From contig JASHOI010000471.1 in the NCBI GenBank assembly GCA_030041195.1, positions 1 through 22,844 of the forward strand: a DNA stretch of 22,844 bases, given 5' to 3'. A model generated the notes under the pieces. That model did not search any database. It was not told the origin of the DNA and worked only from the letters and a program-made list of their open reading frames with translations. Below are positions 7,307-14,352 of the stretch, in pieces. The DNA is from Streptosporangiaceae bacterium. GTDB taxonomy: Bacteria; Actinomycetota; Actinomycetes; Streptosporangiales; Streptosporangiaceae. Position 1 is the first letter of the stretch. Every line of letters begins with the position of its first letter. The position numbers were made by a program, and so were the translations under genes.

Positions 7307-7822
7307 CTATGTCCCGGCGGCAGAGGCGAAGCGGCGGTGAAGGTAGGTGGAGAAGTAGCTGCCGTAACGACGCTGCAGCTCCGGCAGCCGCCAGTCCCGG
7401 CCGCTGATCGTGCCGCGGCAGGATGGCGTGCCACAGTTGCAGGTCATCGGGTCGTCGGCGTCGTCGAACAGGGCGTAGTCGGTGGTCAGCTCCTCCCCCG
7501 CTGCGACGTCGCGCATGGCCACCAGCACGATGTTGCCGGCGAAGCCGACGTTGGGCTCACAGGAGTGATTGATGAACAGCATGACCGGCTCGTACTCGGC
7601 CTCGTCCAGTGCCACGAGGTAGAAGCCGTCGGCGACCTGTACCTCGGAGTTGCGCAGCCGTTCCGGCAGCGCCTCCAGCGTGGCCGTGTCGACGAGGTGG
7701 CCGCCCTTGATCGCGACGATCTCGTCCTTGGCGATCGGCGCGACCGCGATCAGGCCGCGGCCCGCGATCTCACTGGGCCTGCCCTTGACCGCCTTGGGCG
7801 AGATGTAGCTGGAAACGGCCAA
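7307..7822 (-). CDS. SET-domain protein-lysine N-methyltransferase
   Basis: The protein has 171 residues, consisting of little more than a SET domain. The N-terminal SET strand segment contains IAGRGLIAVAPIAKDEIVAIKGG (about 19-41). The SAM-binding and pseudoknot motifs are NHSCEPN at 85-91 and AAGEELTTDYA at 107-117, with Tyr116 in the catalytic tyrosine position. A post-SET-like cysteine cluster follows (Cys128, Cys130, Cys135 in CNCGTPSCRG), which with a SET cysteine could bind zinc. Such proteins transfer methyl groups from SAM to lysines; bacterial targets are mostly unknown. The only start near the domain edge is a TTG at 7822, two bases after the rpiB stop, so expression probably depends on translational coupling to rpiB. 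The family is certain; the substrate is unknown. Confidence 0.88.
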   Translation of the reverse strand: MAVSSYISPKAVKGRPSEIAGRGLIAVAPIAKDEIVAIKGGHLVDTATLEALPERLRNSEVQVADGFYLVALDEAEYEPVMLFINHSCEPNVGFAGNIVLVAMRDVAAGEELTTDYALFDDADDPMTCNCGTPSCRGTISGRDWRLPELQRRYGSYFSTYLHRRFASAAGT

Positions 7823-7824
7823 CG

Positions 7825-8307
7825 CTACGGCCCGGCCGGCGACGCGGGAAGCTCCCCCGTGGCCTCGTAGTCCGCGATCTCTCCCAGTCGCCGGGCGTGC
7901 CTCTCCGCGCCGGAGAACTCGGTCTCCACGAACACCTGCGCGAACGACACGGCATCCTCGACGGAGTACATGCGCGCCCCGAGACTGAGCACGTTCGCGT
8001 TGTTGTGCAGCCGGGCGAGCTGGGCCGTCTCCTGACTCCAGGCGATCGCGGCCCGCACCCCGCGTATCTTGTTCGCGGCGATCGCCTCGCCGTTCCCCGA
8101 GCCGCCGATGACGATGCCCAGGCTGCCCGGGTCCCTGACGGCGGCGTCGGCCGCGCGCATCACATACGGCGGGTAGTCGTCGTCATCGCGCTCGGCATCC
8201 GGGCCGCAGTCGACCGGATCGTGGCCTGCCTGCTTCAGCCACTCGATGAGGTGGCCCTTCAGCACGAAACCCGCGTGGTCGGATCCTAGGTAGACGCGCA
8301 CGGGCAC
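7825..8307 (-). CDS. rpiB: Ribose-5-phosphate isomerase B
   Basis: The protein has 160 residues, as usual for RpiB/LacAB isomerases, which interconvert ribose 5-phosphate and ribulose 5-phosphate in the pentose phosphate pathway. The phosphate- and ring-opening residues are in YLGSDHAG (Asp10, His11). The active-site loop reads GGSGNGEAIAANK (68-80): it has Ser70 where E. coli RpiB has a catalytic cysteine, and Glu74 is the probable base, as in the Mycobacterium tuberculosis enzyme. HNNANVLSLGAR at 101-112 supplies the conserved His and Arg. The start is GTG at 8307. It lies 37 bases after the DsbA-like gene and two bases before the SET gene, all on the minus strand. The function is well supported. 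Confidence 0.95.
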   Translation of the reverse strand: MPVRVYLGSDHAGFVLKGHLIEWLKQAGHDPVDCGPDAERDDDDYPPYVMRAADAAVRDPGSLGIVIGGSGNGEAIAANKIRGVRAAIAWSQETAQLARLHNNANVLSLGARMYSVEDAVSFAQVFVETEFSGAERHARRLGEIADYEATGELPASPAGP

Positions 8308-8344
8308 CAGTCTGTCAGACCCGCCGCCGGCGGGTGGCCCGGTG

Positions 8345-8959
8345 TCAGTCGAAGATCGGGTCCCTGGTGCGGCTGCGCTTCAGCTCGAAGAAGCCGTCGG
8401 TGCCCGCGACGGCCAGCACGCCGTCCCAGAGCCTGGCCGCGTCGTCGCCGCGCGGGATCGGCGAGACCACGGGACCGAAGAAGGACACGCCGTCGACCGA
8501 GATCACCGGCGTGCCTACCTCGTACCCGACCCGGTCCATGCCGTCGGCCGTCGATGCCCGCAGCGCTTCGTCGTGCGACGGGTCGTCCATCGCGTCCGCC
8601 AGGTCCGCCGGCAGGCCGGCCTCCGCCAGCGCGGCCTCGACCGTGGCCCGGTCCTTCGGCGCCTGCTCGTGGTGGAACCGCGTGCCGAGCGCGGTGTACA
8701 GCGGCAGCAGCACCTCGGGGCCGAACTTCTGCTCGGCGGCAATGGCGACCCGCACCGGTCCCCACGCCTGCGCCATCAGCTCCTGGTACTCCTCGGGCAG
8801 GTCTCTGCCCTCGTTGAGCACCGCGAGGCTCATCACGTGCCAGCGTGGCGCCACCGGGCGCACCTTCTCGACCTCGAGCAGCCAGCGCGACGCGATCCAC
8901 GCCCACGGGCAAAGAGGATCAAACCAGAAATCGACGGGGGTTGGCTCGGGCTCGGCCAT
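8345..8959 (-). CDS. DsbA-family oxidoreductase, Rv2466c-like (mycothiol-dependent family)
   Basis: The protein has 204 residues with a thioredoxin fold and helical insert, and resembles the mycobacterial mycothiol-dependent nitroreductase Rv2466c along its whole length. Shared landmarks are [11 protein letters not shown] near the N-terminus, [13 protein letters not shown] in the middle, [17 protein letters not shown] with its cis-proline, and the FFELKR...DP.FD ending. As I recall the mycobacterial protein it has CPWC; here Cys17 is followed by Pro18-Trp19-Ala20, so the second cysteine is missing and the protein would act as a monothiol enzyme with mycothiol. No signal peptide is seen, so it is cytoplasmic. 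The ATG is preceded by a strong GAGGAG site. It is divergent from pepN and lies upstream of rpiB. Confidence 0.88.
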   Translation of the reverse strand: MAEPEPTPVDFWFDPLCPWAWIASRWLLEVEKVRPVAPRWHVMSLAVLNEGRDLPEEYQELMAQAWGPVRVAIAAEQKFGPEVLLPLYTALGTRFHHEQAPKDRATVEAALAEAGLPADLADAMDDPSHDEALRASTADGMDRVGYEVGTPVISVDGVSFFGPVVSPIPRGDDAARLWDGVLAVAGTDGFFELKRSRTRDPIFD

Positions 8960-9041
8960 GATCGTTCTCCTCGGGAGGGGCGGGGTGATGCTGGCGACAA
9001 CCGGGGGGCTGGCCGGGTCATTCCACGGGCCGGCGTGCGAC

Positions 9042-9047
9042 TATTCT
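9042..9047 (+). promoter_or_regulatory. Candidate -10 box for pepN
   Basis: TATTCT lies 32 bases before the pepN start codon and about 17 before the GGAAAGGA ribosome site (9064-9070). It is the only AT-rich hexamer in the 120-base divergent region. No good -35 sequence is found 16-18 bases upstream, so the assignment is tentative. Confidence 0.4.
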
Positions 9048-9079
9048 CGCCAGCGTCCGTCCGGGAAAGGATCTCTCCG

Positions 9080-11614
9080 GTGACCAGCAACCTCACGCGC
9101 GATGAGGCGCGGGAACGCGCGAGCCTGCTCGATGTGCAGTCCTACAGTGTCGAGCTGGACCTGACCGAGGGTGACGTCACGTTCGGCTCGGTGACCACGG
9201 TCAGCTTCGGCTGCAGGCGCCCCGGTGCGTCAGCGTTCATAGACCTCACGGCGCCGGCGGTGCACGAGATCACGCTCAACGGGGTCCGCGTCGGCCCGGA
9301 GAGCTTCGACGGGAACCGGATCGCTCTGGCCGGCCTCGCCGAGAGCAACGAGCTGCGGGTCGCCGCCGACTGCGCCTACTCACGCTCCGGCGAGGGCCTG
9401 CACCGGTTCACCGACCCCGCCGACGGCGGCGTCTACATGTATTCCGACCTCGAGACGTTCGACGCGCACCGCATCTACGCCTGCTTCGACCAGCCGGACC
9501 TGAAGGCCACCTTCGAGTTTCAGGTCACCGCCAGGCAGGGCTGGCAGGTGATCTCGAATGCCGCGCCGGAAACGGTTGCCCAGGCGCCCCTGACGAAGAC
9601 GGCGCTCTGGGTGTTCCCGCGAACGGCGGTGCTGCCGACGTACATCACCGCGGTCGCGGCCGGCCCGTACCACGTGGTGCGCTCTGAGCACGACGGGATC
9701 CCGCTCGGAATCTACTGCCGCCAGTCGCTGGCCCCTTACCTGGACCCGGACGAGATCCTCGAGGTGACCAGGCAAGGCTTCGACTACTTCCACGCCGCGT
9801 TCGGGGTGCGCTACCCGTTCGGCAAGTACGACCAGCTGTTCGTGCCCGAGTTCAAGGCAGGCGCCATGGAGAACGCGGGCTGCGTCACGTTCCTCGAGGC
9901 CTACGTGTTCCGGTCGCGGGTGACGGACAGCTCACGGGAAGCGCGCGCCGAGACGATCCTGCACGAAATGGCGCACATGTGGTTCGGCGACCTGGTCACC
10001 ATGCGCTGGTGGGATGACCTGTGGCTCAACGAGTCGTTCGCCACCTGGGCCAGCCTCGTGGCAGAGTCCGAGGCCACCCGCTGGACGGGCGCCTGGACCA
10101 CGTTCACCCAGGCCTGGAAGACGTCGGCGTACCGGCAAGACCAGCTTCCGTCCACGCACCCGGTGGCGGCCGACATCCCCGACATCGAAGCCGTCGAGGT
10201 GAACTTCGACGGGATCACGTACGCCAAGGGCGCGGCGGTGCTCAAGCAGCTTGTCGCCCACGTCGGCCGGCAGAATTTCCTCACCGGGGTGCGCCGGTAC
10301 TTCGCGCAGCACGCGTGGGGCAACGCGACGCTCGCCGATCTCCTCACCGCGCTCCAGGAGGCCTCCGGACGTGACCTGGCGGCCTGGTCGAAGAAGTGGC
10401 TCGAGACCGCCGGGATCAACACGCTGCGGCCGGAGTACCAGTGCGACAGCGACGGCAGGTTCTCCGAGTTCGCGGTGCTCCAGGAGGCACCAGCAAGCCA
10501 CCCGGTGCTCCGCCCGCACCGCATCGCGATCGGCCTGTACGACCGGGGCGAACAAGGGGGCCTGTCCCGGCGGTACCGGGTCGAGATCGACGTCGACGGC
10601 GAGCGGACCGAGGTGCCGGAGCTGATCGGGCAGCAGCGGCCGGACCTGATCCTCGTCAACGACGACGACCTCACCTACGCGAAGATCCGCCTGGACACCC
10701 ATTCTCTGCGCACGCTCATCACCGGCATCGGCGAGCTCACCGAGTCGCTGCCGGCGGCGCTGTGCTGGTCCGCCGCGTGGGACATGTGCCGGGACGCGGA
10801 ACTGCCCGCGCGCGAGTACGTGAGCGTGGCCATGTCCGGTGTGGACGCGATAGAGGACATCACGGGGCTGCAGACCGTGCTGCGCCAGGCAGCGAGCGCG
10901 GTGCGCCGGTTCGCCGACCCGGCCTGGCGCGCCACCGGGCTCGACCAGATCGCCGGGGTGGTGCGGGAGCTCCTGCAGCACGCCGAGCCGGGGTCGGACC
11001 GCCAGCTCGCGTATGCCCAGGCGTTTGCCGGGGTGGCCAGCTCGGCCGCTGACCTGGCGCTGCTGGCGGGACTGCGGGACGGCTCCGCGGTGATCGAGGG
11101 CCTCGCGGTCGACACCGAGCTGCGCTGGGACCTGCTGTACCGGCTGGCCAGCTGCGGCGCCGCCGGGGCCGCCGAGGTCGACGCCGAGCTGGCCAGGGAC
11201 AACACGGACGTGGGCGCCCGGCACGCCGCTGCCTGCCGTGCGGCGTTTCCCGACCCGGTGGCCAAGGAGCAGGCCTGGAGCCAGATCACCGGTGGCACGC
11301 TGCCGAACGCGACGTTCCGGGCCACGCTCGACGGGTTCGCCGGCCCAGACGCGGGCGAGCTGCTGGAGCCGTACGTGAACCGCTATTTCGACGTCGTCGC
11401 CGGCATCTGGCGGGACTGGGGCTCGGACATGGCGCAGCACTTCGCCGAGTACGCCTACCCGCGGTGGAAGGTCACGCCGGATGCCATCGCGGCCGCCGAC
11501 GCCTCCATCGACAGGATGGACGCGCCGCCGTCGCTGCACCGGCTGCTGATCGAGGGCAGGGACGACGTGGCCCGCGCCCTGCGCTGCCGCGAGCGGGACG
11601 CCCAGGCAACGTAG
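9080..11614 (+). CDS. pepN: Aminopeptidase N, M1 metallopeptidase
   Basis: The protein has 844 residues from the GTG at 9080, which has GAAAGGA eight or so bases before it; the open frame further upstream has no family similarity. It removes N-terminal residues from peptides, chiefly in the cytoplasm. The exopeptidase motif GAMEN is at 261-265. The zinc site is HEMAHMWFGD (His295, Glu296, His299) with the third ligand Glu318 in LWLNESFATW. The N-terminal saddle domain covers about 1-190. After the catalytic domain, the C-terminal ERAP1-like helical domain runs from about residue 520 to the end, and the length matches actinobacterial PepN (about 850). The gene converges on the methyltransferase gene with only eight bases between the stops. 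It is an ordinary housekeeping gene. Confidence 0.96.
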   Translation: MTSNLTRDEARERASLLDVQSYSVELDLTEGDVTFGSVTTVSFGCRRPGASAFIDLTAPAVHEITLNGVRVGPESFDGNRIALAGLAESNELRVAADCAYSRSGEGLHRFTDPADGGVYMYSDLETFDAHRIYACFDQPDLKATFEFQVTARQGWQVISNAAPETVAQAPLTKTALWVFPRTAVLPTYITAVAAGPYHVVRSEHDGIPLGIYCRQSLAPYLDPDEILEVTRQGFDYFHAAFGVRYPFGKYDQLFVPEFKAGAMENAGCVTFLEAYVFRSRVTDSSREARAETILHEMAHMWFGDLVTMRWWDDLWLNESFATWASLVAESEATRWTGAWTTFTQAWKTSAYRQDQLPSTHPVAADIPDIEAVEVNFDGITYAKGAAVLKQLVAHVGRQNFLTGVRRYFAQHAWGNATLADLLTALQEASGRDLAAWSKKWLETAGINTLRPEYQCDSDGRFSEFAVLQEAPASHPVLRPHRIAIGLYDRGEQGGLSRRYRVEIDVDGERTEVPELIGQQRPDLILVNDDDLTYAKIRLDTHSLRTLITGIGELTESLPAALCWSAAWDMCRDAELPAREYVSVAMSGVDAIEDITGLQTVLRQAASAVRRFADPAWRATGLDQIAGVVRELLQHAEPGSDRQLAYAQAFAGVASSAADLALLAGLRDGSAVIEGLAVDTELRWDLLYRLASCGAAGAAEVDAELARDNTDVGARHAAACRAAFPDPVAKEQAWSQITGGTLPNATFRATLDGFAGPDAGELLEPYVNRYFDVVAGIWRDWGSDMAQHFAEYAYPRWKVTPDAIAAADASIDRMDAPPSLHRLLIEGRDDVARALRCRERDAQAT

Positions 11615-11622
11615 CCTGCTCG

Positions 11623-12426
11623 TCAGGGCTTGCGCGCGACCCCGCCCCACAGGTTCGACGGCGTCTTGGCCTCGATCTCCGAGCGGGGCCGCCATTCGGG
11701 CACCGGCACCAGGCCCGGCGGCACGAACTCGAGGCCCTCGAAGAACTCCATGACCTGCGCGTGAGACCGGAACGTCGCCGACTCGGCCGCCTGTGCGTTG
11801 TAGCGCCGGCTCGCCTCGGCGCCCGCGGCGGCATCGATGTCCGACGCCGGGTGCGAAATGGTGAGGTAGCTGCCCGACGGCACGGCACTGATCAGCGCCG
11901 CCACGGATGCGCGCGGGTCATCCTGCTCACCGACCATGTGCAGTATCCCGAGCAGCATCAAGGCCACGGGCTCGGAGAAGTCCAGCGTCCGCCTGGCCTC
12001 GGACAGCACAGTGGCGGTGTCACGCAGGTCGGCGTCGATGTAGTCGGTGGCACCCGCCGGGTCACTGGCGAGCAGGGCCCGGGCGTGGGAGAGCACGACC
12101 GGGTCGTTGTCCACGTAGACCACCCGGCACTCCGCAGCGACCGACTGGGCGACCTCGTGGGTGTTGTTCGCGGTCGGGATCCCGGTGCCGATATCGAGGA
12201 ACTGCCGGATTCCGGCCTCGGCGACCAGGTAGCTCACTACCCGCGCCAGGAACGCCCTGTTGGCCTGGACCGAGTGTGCGATGTTCGGATAGGCCTGCAT
12301 CACCTGGTCGCCGACCGCACGGTCGGCCGCATAGTTGTCCTTGCCGCCGAGCCAGTAGTCGTAGACGCGGGCGATGTGAGCCACGCTGGTGTCGAACGCC
12401 GGCGGCCCGGCGTCGCTTGCGCTCAT
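11623..12426 (-). CDS. SAM-dependent methyltransferase, Methyltransf_19 (DUF574) family
   Basis: The protein has 267 residues, typical of this actinobacterial family. The family opening ARVYDYWLGGKDNYAADR is at 19-36. The SAM-binding strand and loop FLDIGTGIPTANNTHEVAQ lies at 76-94, and YVDNDPVV (104-111) has the acidic residue expected to hold the SAM ribose. LGILHMVGEQDD follows as the motif after strand 4. The family is very abundant in Streptomyces and Streptosporangiales and its substrates are unknown. The gene starts nine bases after the malQ stop on the same strand. A TAGGCT hexamer six bases ahead of the ATG could give it its own leaderless transcript. No catalytic role beyond methyl transfer can be assigned. 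Confidence 0.9.
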   Translation of the reverse strand: MSASDAGPPAFDTSVAHIARVYDYWLGGKDNYAADRAVGDQVMQAYPNIAHSVQANRAFLARVVSYLVAEAGIRQFLDIGTGIPTANNTHEVAQSVAAECRVVYVDNDPVVLSHARALLASDPAGATDYIDADLRDTATVLSEARRTLDFSEPVALMLLGILHMVGEQDDPRASVAALISAVPSGSYLTISHPASDIDAAAGAEASRRYNAQAAESATFRSHAQVMEFFEGLEFVPPGLVPVPEWRPRSEIEAKTPSNLWGGVARKP

Positions 12427-12432
12427 GCGCGA

Positions 12433-12438
12433 AGCCTA
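12433..12438 (-). promoter_or_regulatory. Candidate leaderless -10 box for the DUF574 methyltransferase
   Basis: TAGGCT on the minus strand lies six bases before the methyltransferase ATG, the spacing expected when transcription starts at the start codon. Its first three bases are also the malQ stop codon, and no -35 is evident, so chance is possible. Confidence 0.3.
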
Positions 12439-14304
12439 CGGGAGCGGCCGGCGTCCCGCGGCCTCGGCACAGACCGCACGAAGAAGGGGCAGGTCGGGCA
12501 GCTCCTCGACGAGCACGGCCCGGCCGCTCGCGTCACAGAGCGGTATCTGCCAGTTCGGGTACTCGTCGCTGGTGCCGGGGAGGTTCTGGGCGCGGCGGTC
12601 GCCCACCGCGTCGGCCAGCGAGACGCCGACGAGCGCAGCGGGGGTCAGGCTCAGGTAGCCGTACAGCGCCACCGTGAACGCGTCGGGCCCGGGCAGCGGG
12701 CCATCCGGGATCAGGCCGCGCGCAGCCAGGGCGTCGCGCCAGCTCGACAGCATCAGCGCCGCGGCGTCGCGTTCCGTGTGTTCCGGACGGTTGAGCAACC
12801 CGAGACGGGCCCGCACCGTTACCTGCTCGCCGGTGCGGAACGCGGCGACCGGCGGCACGTCGTGGGTTCCGACGGTTGCCATGCAGTCGTGGCGCCAGTG
12901 CTCCGGCGCCAGCGCCGCGCCATCGGGCTCACGCGCGAACCAGAGCATCATCGTGCCCATGATGCCGCTGGAGGCGAGATACTCCCGGATCCACGGGTCG
13001 ACGGTGCCGAGGTCCTCGCCGATCGCCAGCGCGCCGGCGGCCGCGGCCTGGCCGGCCAGCGCGGCCACCGTGGCGTGGTGGTCGTAACGGATGTACGCGC
13101 CGCGGTCTGGCGTCATGCCGTGCGGTACGCACCACAGCCGCATCAGGCCCATCACGTGGTCGACCCGCAGCCCGCCCGCGTGCCGCAGCGCAGCGGCGAA
13201 CAGGCCGGCCACCGGCCGGTAGCCGGCCTCGGCCATCCGCTGCGGATGCCACGGCGGCTGTGACCAGTCCTGCCCTCGCTGGTTGAACTCGTCCGGCGGC
13301 GCTCCCACGGACAGGCCGCCGACGAGCAGGTCCTGGTTCGCCCACGCGTCCGCCCCGCCCGGATGCACGCCGACCGCGAGGTCCGTGATGATCCCCGTGC
13401 CCATGCCGGCCGCGAGCGCCGCCCGCTGCGCGGCCGCCAGCTGCTCACCCGCCAGCCACTGCAGCCAGGCGTGGAAGTCCGCGTCCGGCTCTGCCCACGG
13501 CCCGCCGGGCATCGCCGCGCGCGCCGCTTCGGGGTCGCGGTCCGCGGCCGGCCAGGACCGCCAGTCCGGGCCGTGGCGGTCCGCGAGAACGCACCAGGTG
13601 GCCCAGTCCTCGAGGTCGCGGCCCTCACGCTCGCGGTAGCGGTGGTACTCCGCGCGCCGCGGGCCGGCCAGCGGCACCCGGTGGATGATCTCCAGCGCCT
13701 CCCGCTTCGCGGCCCACACCGCGTCCCTGTCGATGAGATCGCCGGTGGCGTTCTTGGCCCGCAGCGGGGCCGCCAGCGACTCGATCCGCTCCCGCTGGCC
13801 GGGCTCCAGCAGGCCGAACTCCGGGATGTCCTCGATCCGCAGGTACAGCGGGCTCATGTACCTCCGGGTCATCGGCAGGTACGGGGACGCGCTGAGCGGC
13901 GGCCGCGGCTCGGCGGCGTGCAGCGGGTTGATCAGCACGAATCCCGCGCCCAGGTCCCGGGCACTCCAGCTGGCCAGCTCGGCGAGGTCGCCCAGGTCGC
14001 CGTGGCCCCACGACCGCCGCGACCGGACCGAGTAGAGCTGCACGGTAAACCCCCACGACCGGCCGTCGGGGACCCGGGGCGTCGCCGGGACCTCCGGGCT
14101 GTCCCGCCCGGGCGCGGGTCCGGTGACGCGCGCAGGCTGGCCGCCGCCGCCCCGTTCCGGCACCGGCTGCGGCACCGCGTCAAGGGCGGCCAGGATCGCG
14201 GCGAGCGTCTCGGCGCTCACCTCGGTCGGCTGCTCGCGCCAGTCCAGGTAGCAGGGAGCGATCCCGGCGGCCTCGGCCCGCCGGATCAGCTCGGGATCGG
14301 TCAC
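12436..14304 (-). CDS. malQ: 4-alpha-glucanotransferase (amylomaltase), GH77
   Basis: The protein has 622 residues and transfers 1,4-alpha-glucan segments between maltodextrins in glycogen and maltose metabolism. The GH77 motifs are present: WGFTVQLYSVRSRRSWGHGDLGDL at 84-107, ASPYLP near 139-144, the nucleophile Asp382 in LRVDHVMGL, the acid/base Glu430 in AIGEDLGT and Asp482 in GTHDVPP. The ending ...LPGTSDEYPNWQIPL is the usual final GH77 block. The N-terminal extension before the barrel is about 80 residues, shorter than in many actinobacterial MalQ proteins, and includes a Pro/Gly-rich linker at about 45-80. The start is GTG at 14304 without a strong ribosome site. It lies 48 bases after the MMPL stop. 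Confidence 0.95.
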   Translation of the reverse strand: MTDPELIRRAEAAGIAPCYLDWREQPTEVSAETLAAILAALDAVPQPVPERGGGGQPARVTGPAPGRDSPEVPATPRVPDGRSWGFTVQLYSVRSRRSWGHGDLGDLAELASWSARDLGAGFVLINPLHAAEPRPPLSASPYLPMTRRYMSPLYLRIEDIPEFGLLEPGQRERIESLAAPLRAKNATGDLIDRDAVWAAKREALEIIHRVPLAGPRRAEYHRYREREGRDLEDWATWCVLADRHGPDWRSWPAADRDPEAARAAMPGGPWAEPDADFHAWLQWLAGEQLAAAQRAALAAGMGTGIITDLAVGVHPGGADAWANQDLLVGGLSVGAPPDEFNQRGQDWSQPPWHPQRMAEAGYRPVAGLFAAALRHAGGLRVDHVMGLMRLWCVPHGMTPDRGAYIRYDHHATVAALAGQAAAAGALAIGEDLGTVDPWIREYLASSGIMGTMMLWFAREPDGAALAPEHWRHDCMATVGTHDVPPVAAFRTGEQVTVRARLGLLNRPEHTERDAAALMLSSWRDALAARGLIPDGPLPGPDAFTVALYGYLSLTPAALVGVSLADAVGDRRAQNLPGTSDEYPNWQIPLCDASGRAVLVEELPDLPLLRAVCAEAAGRRPLP

Positions 14305-14352
14305 CGATCAATGATCGGGCAGGTGCCGGGCGCGGCGCGACCCGATCGCCAG

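Noticed and set aside
8342..9079. Upstream extension of the pepN frame by about 246 codons
   Set aside because: The extension is antisense to the DsbA-like gene and lacks similarity to M1 peptidases; the GTG at 9080 has a proper ribosome site.
9932..11695. Long minus-strand open frame of 587 codons opposite pepN
   Set aside because: It is antisense to an unmistakable M1 peptidase, has Arg/Gly/Pro-rich composition and no domain. Long antisense frames are expected in such GC-rich coding DNA.
11464..13263. Plus-strand open frame of 599 codons across the methyltransferase and malQ genes
   Set aside because: It overlaps two well-supported genes on the other strand and shows His/Arg/Gly-rich shadow composition.
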